Of a DNA stretch of 64,000 bases, positions 43,965 to 52,930 are shown one piece after another. Both the position numbers and the translations under genes were made by a program. The notes beneath the pieces are model-generated. The model did no database searches, was not told where the DNA came from, and saw only the letters and a list, made by a program, of their open reading frames with translations. This stretch comes from Paenibacillus sp. 37. GTDB lineage: Bacteria > Bacillota > Bacilli > Paenibacillales > Paenibacillaceae. Position 1 is the stretch's first letter. Each line of letters starts with the position of its first letter. Location: the NCBI RefSeq assembly GCF_008386395.1, contig NZ_CP043761.1:5642001-5706000 (forward strand), written 5' to 3'.

Positions 43965-44681
43965 CTACCCGCCAAGCGTCGCTATTCGCTGCAACAGCGG
44001 TTCCCGATATCTGGACCATACCATGGATGCCTCTTTGCCAATGACATCCGCATGACGTACCGATCCCATTCCCCCATGCCACCGATAGGCAGTAAGCGGT
44101 TCGTTCAGGTATGGGAACCGATGACCGTTCAGTACAATACGCATCCAGAGATCCAGATCATGCGTGTAGGGCAGAAGTTCATCGAACAGCCCTACTCCGC
44201 TAAAGAGATCCTTACGAATCATGACCGTGCAGCCATTCACCGGATTGCCGTTAACAAACCGTCGTAGTATATCCATATCCGACATCGGTTCAGGCCCACC
44301 ATGCATTCTGGTAACGGCCGAATGCTCGTTGATATAGTGAAAATTTGTATGTGAGACCAGCACATTCTCACGCTGCATAAACTCCAGCTGATAACGAATT
44401 TTATCCGGATACAGATAATCATCCGAACTGAGCCAAGCTACATAATCACCTGAGGCATGGCGGATGCCGTGATTAAGTGCCGAAGCCGTCCCGCCATTGC
44501 TTTTGCCAAGCACATGAATATAAGGAAGATAGGGTTGAAGCAACTCTGCATGCCGGGTGGAACCGTCATTCACAACAACGATTTCCACATCGGGATACGT
44601 CTGGTTCAGCGCACTCTGAATTGCCTGAGGCACATAAGGACAGTTATAGAATGGAATGACAATGGATACTCTCGGATTCAA
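43965..44681 (-). CDS. Glycosyltransferase family 2, copy 1
   Basis: Predicted 238-residue GT-A glycosyltransferase, same length as and clearly paralogous to the next gene. V-V-N-D-G-S-T replaces the usual V-V-D-D-G-S, so the first Asp is Asn, while the W-L-S-S-D-D metal site and the Y-T-H-D-L-D-L-W-M-R segment are intact. The start is TTG overlapping the stop of the epimerase gene (TTGA), with GGAGG 8 bases upstream, so it is translationally coupled. Confidence 0.88.
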   Translation of the reverse strand: MNPRVSIVIPFYNCPYVPQAIQSALNQTYPDVEIVVVNDGSTRHAELLQPYLPYIHVLGKSNGGTASALNHGIRHASGDYVAWLSSDDYLYPDKIRYQLEFMQRENVLVSHTNFHYINEHSAVTRMHGGPEPMSDMDILRRFVNGNPVNGCTVMIRKDLFSGVGLFDELLPYTHDLDLWMRIVLNGHRFPYLNEPLTAYRWHGGMGSVRHADVIGKEASMVWSRYREPLLQRIATLGG

Positions 44682-45619
44682 CTTGTCGTCCTCCCTTGCT
44701 GGGCACGAACATCACTCAGGATATCCTGAAGTGATGTGGCGAATGGAATCATCGGCTGCCAGTCAAGCTTGCGCAGCAGTGATAATTCCTCCTGTTTCCC
44801 CGAACCGTCCGGACCAGATGATGCCCCATCCCAGCGAACAGGGACTTCCGCTTCTGTCATGGACAAGAGCAGATCTGCAATTTCACCTAGACTGCGCTCG
44901 ACGCCAGACACCACCGGGTATACTGTACCGCTGGACCCCTGTATCAGGAGGGTTGCATACGCTCTGACTGCATCCCGCACATCGAGAAAGTCACGGGTAT
45001 TGTCCCGTCCGGACAGACGGAATGCCTCCGTTTTGCCCGCCTGCTCACAGGCAACAACATGGCGCGCAAGCAGGGAACAGATGCCTGTAGAAGGACCCGC
45101 ACCAATCAGATTGCCCGGCTCCGCCAGCATGATCTGTTGTCCGAAGAGCGACATCCACGACAAGGACACCATCTCTTCCAGCGCTTTACTGAGACTGTAT
45201 GGATGCGGAGGCTGGGGAATCCGGCCAGGTTCCGGCGTATATTTTAACCTTGATCCTACAATAACGGTTCGTGCTGTCGGACAACTGCGAAGCGCATCCA
45301 GCAGATACAGCACGGCCATCACATTGGTCTCCAGGACCAGTAGCGGATCAGACCACGAATTAGGCACTGAATTTTTGCCAGCGAGATGCAGCACATAGTC
45401 GGGCTGCACCTCGCCGATCAGATGACGCACTTGCTGTTTATCGTTCAGATCACAGACATGGACTTGTGCACCTTTACCAAATGAATACACATCCGGCCTC
45501 CGGACTACCGCCGTAACCACTGCACCAACTTCCCGAAAATAAGATACGGCATGTCGCCCGGTAAAACCGGAGGCGCCTGTAATTAGCACTTTCTTGCCTC
45601 TCAGCTCTGCTCCATCCAT
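44678..45619 (-). CDS. NAD-dependent sugar epimerase/dehydratase
   Basis: Predicted 313-residue extended SDR. The dinucleotide loop G-A-S-G-F-T-G is at about 16-22 and the catalytic Y-S-L-S-K near 143; V-G-S-R supplies the Ser. It looks like the GDP-mannose 4,6-dehydratase/RmD-like branch that makes or reduces 4-keto-6-deoxy sugars. It starts inside the 3' end of the RmlD-like gene (19-base overlap) with AAGGAG 10 bases upstream. Nucleotide-sugar substrate unknown. Confidence 0.8.
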   Translation of the reverse strand: MDGAELRGKKVLITGASGFTGRHAVSYFREVGAVVTAVVRRPDVYSFGKGAQVHVCDLNDKQQVRHLIGEVQPDYVLHLAGKNSVPNSWSDPLLVLETNVMAVLYLLDALRSCPTARTVIVGSRLKYTPEPGRIPQPPHPYSLSKALEEMVSLSWMSLFGQQIMLAEPGNLIGAGPSTGICSLLARHVVACEQAGKTEAFRLSGRDNTRDFLDVRDAVRAYATLLIQGSSGTVYPVVSGVERSLGEIADLLLSMTEAEVPVRWDGASSGPDGSGKQEELSLLRKLDWQPMIPFATSLQDILSDVRAQQGRTTS

Positions 45620-46428
45620 AATGCCAACTCCTTCAGCATTGTAGAATAATCCGGCAGGTCTGTCTTCACATCCTCGCGAGTGGACACCAGCGTACGGTCT
45701 TGCACTACACTGTCATCACGCACAATCGTCACATCCTGCTTATCCCAGGTCTGCTTGAACAATACAAGCAGATCATGTTTGCTGACAGGTGCCGGATGAG
45801 CTAAGTGGATCAGACCACTAACCGATGAGGCCAGGTAATGGTCTACCCATTTGGCCAGCTCAAGTGTGGTCACACCGTTCCAGAATACGCGGGTATACCC
45901 CCCGACTTCACCTGTGCTGGACATAAACCATTGCATCAGACCAATGCCGCCCTGCCGAATCTCGGGTCCAATGATGGATGTACGGATCGTCAGATGACCT
46001 TCATCCTGAACTTCGCCAAGTGCTTTGGTGATGGCGTAAGCTGAAGTCCCATCCGTAACATCATCTTCCCGGTATGCTCCCCGTTCCCCGCTGAACACAC
46101 AGTCCGTGCTGATATGAATCAGGCGTGCACCAATCGTATCAGCAACCCGCCGCAGACGATGTGGCAGGAAACCGTTAATATGATATGCAGTAATTTTGTC
46201 CTCATCTGCGAAGTTGTTCAACACACCTACAGCATTAATAATCACATCCGGGTGCACAGCTTCTACCAATCGATCAACCATGAAGCTGTCGTTCACATCC
46301 AGGAGCAGACCATTGGGGTCCGTTACATCCCGAGATGTGTAGAAGACGCTGTGTACACCTTGACGGCGGAAATAGTCGACCAAAATATGGCCGGCCATTC
46401 CGTTTCCACCAAGTATCAGCAGTTTCAT
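45601..46428 (-). CDS. RmlD-like NAD(P)-dependent reductase of the UDP-L-sugar pathway
   Basis: Predicted 275-residue SDR with G-G-N-G-M-A-G-H at 8-15, the S-T-D-C-V-F-S-G catalytic Ser/Thr region and Y-A-I-T-K-A-L-G-E. Its position right after a CapE/FnlA-like dehydratase and a UDP-GlcNAc 2-epimerase-like gene marks it as the 4-keto reductase of that route. It lacks the C-terminal cupin domain of CapF/WbjC, so it matches the WbvR type, which gives UDP-L-RhaNAc. The start overlaps the dehydratase stop (ATGA). Confidence 0.8.
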   Translation of the reverse strand: MKLLILGGNGMAGHILVDYFRRQGVHSVFYTSRDVTDPNGLLLDVNDSFMVDRLVEAVHPDVIINAVGVLNNFADEDKITAYHINGFLPHRLRRVADTIGARLIHISTDCVFSGERGAYREDDVTDGTSAYAITKALGEVQDEGHLTIRTSIIGPEIRQGGIGLMQWFMSSTGEVGGYTRVFWNGVTTLELAKWVDHYLASSVSGLIHLAHPAPVSKHDLLVLFKQTWDKQDVTIVRDDSVVQDRTLVSTREDVKTDLPDYSTMLKELALWMEQS

Positions 46429-47411
46429 GACAAGAATCCTCCGCGTTTCAGAATTTCACGAATCTCCTCTTTGGTCATGAGTTGGTGTTCAGAACTGAAA
46501 CTGTTAAAGGAGACCGGGGGACAATTGGTATAATGTTCACGCAGACCCGGTATACCCAGGGTAGGCAGAATAACCAGGTACTGCTCATCGTAGACAACGG
46601 TGGTCATGCTCTCGAATTCACTCATCAATATTTCATGGATTTTCTCCCCTGGACGAATGCCTCGTTCCACAATGCTCACATTCTCCACACCGGAATCCTC
46701 AATCAGCACTTCCGCGAGATCAACGATTTTGCAGGTAGGCATCGTCATGACAAAGATCTCTCCGCCGACACTTTCCACCGAGGCTTTGAACAGCAGGGTA
46801 ATTGCATCCTTTAGCGTGAGAAAGAACCGAGTCATGCTCATATCCGTGATGGAGACCTGGCCTTTCTGACGAATCTGATTCTTGAACAGATGTACCACAC
46901 TGCCGTTTGTTCCCAGTACATTCCCACCCCGTACCGTAACAAACTTGGTATCGCTGTGTAACAAGTTTGCATATACAATTAATTTCTCGCCGATCGCTTT
47001 TGTCATGCCATAGAAGTTGGACGGATTGGCAGCCTTGTCAGTCGAGATATAGATTACTTTTTCCACCTTGTTCTCAATAGCGGCCTCAATTACGTTCTGT
47101 GTACCAATCACATTGGTTTTGAGTGCTTCGTATGGTTGGTCTTCACACACCGGAACATGCTTGAGCGCAGCCAGATGAAATACATAGTCCACATGCTGGC
47201 AAGCCGCCGTCAAAGCGTCCTTGTCACGAATATCTCCAATCCGGAAATGAAGACGTGGGTCTTCAAATTCACGACTCATAGCCACTTGGCTTGACTCGTT
47301 CCGGGAATATACAATAATTTCTTTGGGCTGCTGGGGCAGTAGTTGAGCCACAAGTTCATAACCCCATGATCCCGTACCGCCAGTCACGAGTATACGCTTA
47401 TTTTCAAACAT
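46425..47411 (-). CDS. CapE/FnlA-like UDP-GlcNAc 4,6-dehydratase/5-epimerase
   Basis: Predicted 328-residue SDR that starts the route from UDP-GlcNAc to L-configured 6-deoxy sugars. The glycine loop T-G-G-T-G-S-W-G is at about 10-17, followed by H-L-A-A-L-K-H-V-P, the S-T-D-K-A-A-N-P catalytic segment and Y-G-M-T-K. The R-P-G-E-K-I-H-E near the end is typical of the family. I chose the ATG at 47411, which has GGAGG 8 bases upstream and overlaps the stop of the 2-epimerase gene. Confidence 0.88.
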   Translation of the reverse strand: MFENKRILVTGGTGSWGYELVAQLLPQQPKEIIVYSRNESSQVAMSREFEDPRLHFRIGDIRDKDALTAACQHVDYVFHLAALKHVPVCEDQPYEALKTNVIGTQNVIEAAIENKVEKVIYISTDKAANPSNFYGMTKAIGEKLIVYANLLHSDTKFVTVRGGNVLGTNGSVVHLFKNQIRQKGQVSITDMSMTRFFLTLKDAITLLFKASVESVGGEIFVMTMPTCKIVDLAEVLIEDSGVENVSIVERGIRPGEKIHEILMSEFESMTTVVYDEQYLVILPTLGIPGLREHYTNCPPVSFNSFSSEHQLMTKEEIREILKRGGFLS

Positions 47412-48495
47412 GCATTTTCCCTCCAAGCAGAAATTTAACCACTTTACTGGATACATCTGTGGCTTTGTAACCTTGCGGGCAATCCCAGTCGCTAGACATC
47501 TTTGTCATGACTCTCACGCAATCAGCGATGCGCGCGGCATCCAGACCGGAGACTACATTGCTGCCGCAATCGACCGTTTCCGGCCGCTCGGTAGTTCGAC
47601 GCATCGTTACGGTCGGCACGCCCATAATGCAACACTCCTCCTGCACGGTACCGCTATCCGTAAGTGCACAGCGTGCATGACGTTCAAGCATTACAAAGTC
47701 GAAGAATCCAAACGGCTCGTGAAACTCCACCAGCGGGTTCATCTCCAGTTGCAGATGCTCCGCAATCCGGATCGCGGTACGCGGATGAATACTGCAGATC
47801 ACACGCAACCCGTGTTCCTCTGCGACCTGGTTCAGTCCTTTCATAATCTCCAGCAAATGAGGGGCATGATCCACATTCTCGGCTCGATGCGCAGTAACCA
47901 GGAAGTATTGCCCGGACTTCAGCTTGAGCTTTTTGAGTATTTTGCTGGAACTTACTTGCGCGTCGTAGTGCTGCATTACTTCATAGATGGGATTGCCCGT
48001 GAGCACGATGCGCCTGCTTGGTACCCCTTCACTGACCAAATGTTTCTTGCTCTGTTCCGTGTAAGGCATATTAACGGTGGAAATGGCATCAATAACCTTA
48101 CGATTTTTCTCCTCAGGCACATCCAGGTCGAAGCAACGATTACCTGCTTCCATATGAATAACAGGAACACCCATGCGCTCAGCCAATATTGCACATAATG
48201 CGCTATTGGTATCACCAAGCAACAGCAATTTATCGGGTTTCTCCTGCAATATCAGATCTTCCATCTGCGTAAACATCGAGGATAACTGTCGTCCCAGAGT
48301 GGCCGCTTCATCCTGAAGAACGTAATCCGGTGCGCGCAGGCCCATTTCCTTGAAAAAGAGACCGCTGAGACTTTCCGTGAAGTTCTGTCCCGTATGCACC
48401 AGAATATGTTTGGACGCGTACTGGTCCAGCTTGGAGATGATCAGGCTGAGCCGTATGATCTCAGGTCTCGTACCCAGCACCGTCATGATCTTCAT
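47404..48495 (-). CDS. WecB/FnlC-like UDP-N-acetyl-sugar 2-epimerase
   Basis: Predicted 363-residue non-hydrolysing 2-epimerase. It has V-L-G-T-R-P-E-I at the start, the H-T-G-Q-N strand, G-D-T-N-S near 95, E-A-G-N-R and the D-S-G-T-V-Q-E-E-C nucleotide site. In FnlABC/CapEFG and WbvBRD clusters the homolog carries out the last step, giving UDP-L-FucNAc or UDP-L-QuiNAc. It could also be a general UDP-GlcNAc epimerase. I prefer the ATG at 48495; a second ATG at 48513 overlaps the GT4 stop as ATGA. Confidence 0.87.
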   Translation of the reverse strand: MKIMTVLGTRPEIIRLSLIISKLDQYASKHILVHTGQNFTESLSGLFFKEMGLRAPDYVLQDEAATLGRQLSSMFTQMEDLILQEKPDKLLLLGDTNSALCAILAERMGVPVIHMEAGNRCFDLDVPEEKNRKVIDAISTVNMPYTEQSKKHLVSEGVPSRRIVLTGNPIYEVMQHYDAQVSSSKILKKLKLKSGQYFLVTAHRAENVDHAPHLLEIMKGLNQVAEEHGLRVICSIHPRTAIRIAEHLQLEMNPLVEFHEPFGFFDFVMLERHARCALTDSGTVQEECCIMGVPTVTMRRTTERPETVDCGSNVVSGLDAARIADCVRVMTKMSSDWDCPQGYKATDVSSKVVKFLLGGKMHV

Positions 48496-48509
48496 CGTAA
48501 TCCCTGCCT

Positions 48510-50183
48510 TCATCTTGTATTGGAACCCTTGCGCCCTGCTCGGCTACGTCCCGCTTTGGCAGATTTACGTCTGCGACTAGCCGATTTCCCCATATGCGGA
48601 CGTGGTCCCTTCGTTGTACGAGTTTTCCTCTTACGTCTGCCAGTTCCGGAAGCACGCTTCAGCCCCTCACGGTCTCGGCGAGAATGAGGTGCAAGTGGCT
48701 TGCGACGACGTTTCCGCGTTTTGCCCCTCTGTTGAACCGGCTTTGCAGCCGGGCCAGTACCTGAGGCAACAGGAGCATCGTGCCCCAATGCGATTGGAGG
48801 TAATGAGGAATGTGGTAACGCCTGTATGACGGTCAGTGGGAATAATAGTGCTCGAACCGTAGTCGGCTCCAGGACCAGTACAGTGCGTAGTCCTCCCTCC
48901 CCATGGGTATACACAGGTCCATTCGGAGGTTGGATATAAGCAAACCATCCGGGAAAACGCAATAACCACTGTGTCACCATCGTATGCAGTTTCGTTCGGT
49001 AGGTTTCAACGCCGTAGAGCCTTTCCGCTTCTGTCCGATTACGCCACCCCGTATTTGAGGCCAGCTCTGCATCATTCAGCAAGGTTGTTGCCAAAGTGAC
49101 AAGCGCTTCGGTATCACCCGGCGGGGCCAAAAATGCATCACTGCCTACGGATTCCATTAATTCCTTCAGTCCACCCTGAGCGAAAGCGATGACCGGTTTG
49201 GCAAAATAGAGCCCCTCCAGTGCGGTCATGCCAAATCCTTCTTTGACCATGCTTGGGATGACCAGGATATCCATCGCGGTATATGCCAGAGATACGTTCT
49301 CTTCAAATGTGGTGAAGGTAAACCGGCGTGAATACCCGGATTTTTTCACCCGTGATACACACTCGTCGTAATACTTTTTATCCGATGCTGCCCCGATGAT
49401 CCAGAAGCGACAGCGCGAATGTGTTTCACAGATTCTCAAAGCCATATCCACAAAAGGTTTCAACCCTTTGGCATCATATATAAATGAAGAAATATAACCG
49501 ATACAGGTCTGCGATGATTTGAAACCGAGCTCTTTACGCTTGCGTTCGCGCAGATGAACCCAGCGGTCCGGTGCTGGTAGCGCGGGTTCCCAAGTAGGGG
49601 ATATGATGGTCACTTTGTCACCCATGCCGGCTTCTTGGAATGGGGCTACCGCTGTCTCGGATATACCGATAATCCAATCCGCGTAACGGCCAATCATCTG
49701 GATCGCCTCGATTGTATGTTCATTCGTATGAATGATCTCGGTAATCTTCCAGATAATCGGAATCTGAAGCGACTTCGCCGCTACCGCCGGCATCACATTG
49801 ACACAGGTATTCGTTAACACGAGATCGGGAGCAGTCTCTCGTATTAGAGAGACCACTTCCTGATATGCTGGTGTATGGCGAAGCTGCTCGGCATCATCTG
49901 CAATGCTCAGGTAAGGTGTGTACACACCGTGAAGCATCGGCAGAGTGCATATTTTGACCTGAATGCCGAATCTCCGCGCAAGCCCCTCAAGCTTCCCCTC
50001 CTGAGGGACTACGAGCACACATTCAAAGATCGCACCGATCTCTCTCATAAAATGAAGCAGCAGCTTCTCGGCGCCTGTAATGCTGCGAGTATTGCACACA
50101 TGTGAAAATAACATCATCTTTGGTTTCGTTGCCATGGCCGCACGGACCCTGTAAACGGGTATCGGATACAGGGTACTGTGCAC
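48510..50183 (-). CDS. GT4 glycosyltransferase with a long basic C-terminal tail
   Basis: Predicted 557-residue protein. The GT-B catalytic part (about 20-390) has F-S-H-V-C-N-T-R-S-I-T-G-A-E, I-G-Y-I-S-S-F and the V-K-E-G-F-G-M-T-A-L-E-G-L nucleotide-sugar site. After a Pro-rich linker, the last 85 residues are dominated by Arg, Lys, Gly and Ser (R-K-R-R-R-K, G-R-R-K-R-K-T-R-T-T-K), unlike known GT4 enzymes. The basic segment could bind DNA, anionic polymer or the spore surface. The start is uncertain: GTG 50183 sits very close to GGGAGGAGG, and ATG 50135 has no site. Confidence 0.8.
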   Translation of the reverse strand: MHSTLYPIPVYRVRAAMATKPKMMLFSHVCNTRSITGAEKLLLHFMREIGAIFECVLVVPQEGKLEGLARRFGIQVKICTLPMLHGVYTPYLSIADDAEQLRHTPAYQEVVSLIRETAPDLVLTNTCVNVMPAVAAKSLQIPIIWKITEIIHTNEHTIEAIQMIGRYADWIIGISETAVAPFQEAGMGDKVTIISPTWEPALPAPDRWVHLRERKRKELGFKSSQTCIGYISSFIYDAKGLKPFVDMALRICETHSRCRFWIIGAASDKKYYDECVSRVKKSGYSRRFTFTTFEENVSLAYTAMDILVIPSMVKEGFGMTALEGLYFAKPVIAFAQGGLKELMESVGSDAFLAPPGDTEALVTLATTLLNDAELASNTGWRNRTEAERLYGVETYRTKLHTMVTQWLLRFPGWFAYIQPPNGPVYTHGEGGLRTVLVLEPTTVRALLFPLTVIQALPHSSLPPIALGHDAPVASGTGPAAKPVQQRGKTRKRRRKPLAPHSRRDREGLKRASGTGRRKRKTRTTKGPRPHMGKSASRRRKSAKAGRSRAGRKGSNTR

Positions 50184-50201
50184 ACCTCCTCCCGGCCAGA
50201 A

Positions 50202-51341
50202 TTAAGGGAATATGATGGTTAACATTTCATTAATTCTTTTGCCATACGTGTGGTCTTTCAGTGTACGTTCAAGTCCACGAAGTGCAATCTCACGGCGTTC
50301 CTTTTCATGAGTAAGATAATATTCCACTTTGTCGAGTAACTCCTGCGGCGAGGAATATGTCTCAATCTCCACACCCGGTTTGTAGAAACGCGCAATGTCA
50401 TCCCGGGCGTCGGTCAGCTGTAGCGTCGTGGACGCGGCAATTTCAAACGTTCTCGGGTTCGGTGAAGCTGGCGGGATTTTGAGGTGATTATTATTGACGG
50501 AATCATCTTCGTGGGATCGATGCAGGTTGATGACAATTTTGGTGCCATTGTACACATCATTGGTCTCCGGCGGACTCATCCAGCGCCCGAGCTCAATCTT
50601 CTCTCCATAGGCAGTATAGTCAGGCAGACGGTCCCACCAGATTCCGTTAAATACCGTATTGTGTGACATCAACTGAGGCATGATTGGATTGAAGAAGTAT
50701 ACCCGGTTCCAATAGGCCGAGCCGATAAAGCTGACATCCCGTTTTAACGGGGAAGGTGTTGTAATCGGAAAGTAATGATTAGTGAATGCGGCAAAAGGGA
50801 GGTAGTGAACTGACGCGCAGCCGATTTGTCGATATAGATCAATACAGTTCAGTTCTAACGTGAAGACATGGTCAAAATGTGTCACAATATCCAGCGTCAT
50901 ATCTGTATAATACGGGTCATCCGTGAGCCAGATCGCCGTCTGAATGCCCGCTTGGCGAATCGCATCGATATGCTCGATGGGGATATCCATTCCATCCAGC
51001 ACAAGCACAAGATCAGGACGCGTCTGCAGCGCAATTTCAGAAACCGGTTGACGCGGATCAGAGAGGGTTACTTGAGCTACCATACCCTGTAGCGTGGCCA
51101 TAATGGCCTCATCCAACGGGGAGTAAGGGAAGCCTTTACCCGAGGATACATACAGCACGTGAAGCTGTCGGAAAGGCAACGGTTCCTGTGCACAATTCAC
51201 AATATAGTTGGCGCGACCGCGCAGATATCCTTCTTCCTTACCTGCGTCATATCCGGCATGTTGCCCATTTTTGCGTGCTTGATCAGCCAGGCTCAGTACG
51301 GGTGCATGAACCTTTTTGGTTTTACGGTGTTTGAGAGACAT
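50202..51341 (-). CDS. CgeB-like glycosyltransferase with basic/GX3 N-terminus, copy 2
   Basis: Predicted 379-residue protein. Residues 1-15 are basic (K-H-R-K-T-K-K). Residues 26-42 place a Gly at every fourth position (five GX3 tetrads) as an amphipathic helix. The remaining 320 residues resemble spore maturation protein CgeB/Glyco_trans_1_2: S-F-I-G-S-A-Y-W-N-R, K-I-V-I-N-L-H-R and N-P-R-T-F-E-I-A-A. CgeB acts on the outermost spore layer in B. subtilis. AAGGAG lies upstream. It is paralogous to the next gene. Confidence 0.83.
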   Translation of the reverse strand: MSLKHRKTKKVHAPVLSLADQARKNGQHAGYDAGKEEGYLRGRANYIVNCAQEPLPFRQLHVLYVSSGKGFPYSPLDEAIMATLQGMVAQVTLSDPRQPVSEIALQTRPDLVLVLDGMDIPIEHIDAIRQAGIQTAIWLTDDPYYTDMTLDIVTHFDHVFTLELNCIDLYRQIGCASVHYLPFAAFTNHYFPITTPSPLKRDVSFIGSAYWNRVYFFNPIMPQLMSHNTVFNGIWWDRLPDYTAYGEKIELGRWMSPPETNDVYNGTKIVINLHRSHEDDSVNNNHLKIPPASPNPRTFEIAASTTLQLTDARDDIARFYKPGVEIETYSSPQELLDKVEYYLTHEKERREIALRGLERTLKDHTYGKRINEMLTIIFP

Positions 51342-51401
51342 ACCGCCACTCCTTTATTTTTTGGGATAGGGTTCTTGTTAATGCTGCACTTCAGACTGGG
51401 A

Positions 51402-52496
51402 TTACAAATGTTCCAGCAACTGACCGATCCGGCGAGTGAATGTATGCTGGTTCATCGTGGTGAGAAGTCCACGCCACGCCATCGCCTGTCGTTCTTCTTC
51501 ATGCTTCAGATAATAGTGGATCTTGCGCTGAAGTTCTGCTGCGTTGGTGAACGTCTCGATGTCATATCCCGGCTTATAATAACGGGGTAAATCTGCACGT
51601 GCATCCGTAATCTGCATTGTGCCACATGCGCTAATCTCATACGTGCGTGGATTAATCGAGTGACCTTCAAGATGATGTGTGTTGCGATTGTCTTCCCCAT
51701 TCTCGCAAGTCCGGTGAATGTTAATGACAATCTTGGCGCCATTGTAATAATCCACTGTCTCTCCAGGAGCAATCCATCCTTCGTGGATGAAACGGCCTAG
51801 TACATCAAAGCGTGCCAACCGATTCCACTGGCTACCCGCAATGAATACCTTTTTGTCCGCAAGAAAAGGGGCCAGCTCATCAAACAAGGCAATCCGGTTC
51901 CAGAATCCGGTACCGATAAAACAAATGTCGTGCTGATGCTGCGGTGCCGCGCGCCGCGGTTGAAACATGCCTGGATTCACCGCGAGTGGCATATAGATGA
52001 CCTGGTTCGCTCCATGTGCCAGATAGAAGGGCACCGCGGCCTCTTCATGCGTGAACACGACATCATAGTGCTGGCAAAGGGACGTTGTATCTTCGGTGAA
52101 ATACGGATCATCCACAAACCACACGGCAGTTCGGATACCGAGTGCACGTATGCCATTCACCTGCTCCACATGATCTGCGGGAAATACATGCAGACCATTC
52201 ATGACGAGCACAACATCGGGCCGATGCTGACTGGCTTCCTGCAACATCGCTGCTGGCGATCCAACAACGCATTCACGTACAGATTGCTGCAGAGCCAAGG
52301 TGACACCTTCATCGATGGCATCGAATCCTTGCGGGATATATAACACTTTCATGTCCCGCAGGGTCGGTTCAAACATCTGCACCCGCTCCATCATGGCCTG
52401 ACAGCCGCCGAATCTGCGGCCTTCTGCATATCCGCCGCGGTAAGCCGTTTCCGCTTCGGTCAGCGGACGGTGCTTTCGTTTTGCCACATTCTTCAC
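51402..52496 (-). CDS. CgeB-like glycosyltransferase with basic/GX3 N-terminus, copy 1
   Basis: Predicted 364-residue paralog of the 50202-51341 product. The N-terminus is basic (A-K-R-K-H-R-P), followed by an aromatic/Gly tetrad segment (A-Y-R-G-G-Y-A-E-G-R-R-F-G-G near 18-31). The CgeB-like C-terminal part has C-F-I-G-T-G-F-W-N-R, K-I-V-I-N-I-H-R and N-P-R-T-Y-E-I-S-A. GTG start with AAGGAAG upstream. It probably modifies a spore-surface protein or glycan. Confidence 0.82.
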   Translation of the reverse strand: MKNVAKRKHRPLTEAETAYRGGYAEGRRFGGCQAMMERVQMFEPTLRDMKVLYIPQGFDAIDEGVTLALQQSVRECVVGSPAAMLQEASQHRPDVVLVMNGLHVFPADHVEQVNGIRALGIRTAVWFVDDPYFTEDTTSLCQHYDVVFTHEEAAVPFYLAHGANQVIYMPLAVNPGMFQPRRAAPQHQHDICFIGTGFWNRIALFDELAPFLADKKVFIAGSQWNRLARFDVLGRFIHEGWIAPGETVDYYNGAKIVINIHRTCENGEDNRNTHHLEGHSINPRTYEISACGTMQITDARADLPRYYKPGYDIETFTNAAELQRKIHYYLKHEEERQAMAWRGLLTTMNQHTFTRRIGQLLEHL

Positions 52497-52930
52497 CCTG
52501 TCTTCCTTCAGGAGATCTCACTTCCAGACTCTCCCCGAGATTGGTCTTCCCTCTAAAGGATATGCCTCGGGGTCAGATGCATCATGGACGGGTGTCCTGC
52601 AAGGCGCAAAATTGGCGCTTGCCCTCCACATCCGCCTGTACGGGCATGTCCGCTTTTGCGGCGATGCAAATAGCCCGGAGGGATCTGCCCCCCTGGCTAT
52701 TTGTTAGAGGATGTTCAAAAAGTCCGCTTTTGATTACGAAGGATGCCTATCGGCATCACCAGCATCGAATATGAAATTCAGCCGAAATGTCCGTTGCTCA
52801 CGTAGTCTTCTCTACGCTCCGCTACTCCATTTCAGCTTCATCCCATCTTCTCGGTACTGAAAACCGGTCTTTTTGAACCGGCACTATAAGACAGGTATCA
52901 TTCCATGCAGAAATAATCCTGTCTACTCGG
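52497..52930. other. Gene-free interval with a palindromic repeat
   Basis: Contains a hairpin with AAATAGCC/GGCTATTT ends (52668-52702) and a family-2 repeat (52713-52878). No supportable gene, despite open frames on both strands. Confidence 0.6.
52713..52878. repeat. Intergenic repeat family 2, long copy
   Basis: The ends are inverted repeats (GTTCAAAAAGTCCG and CCGGTCTTTTTGAAC). The left 45 bases match the reverse complement of the copy at 55834-55913, including the CTTTTGATTACGAA block. No coding capacity and no transposase. Confidence 0.8.

Noticed and set aside
44736..45398. 220-residue frame antisense to the sugar epimerase
   Set aside because: Long because of codon bias; no domain pattern, no start site.
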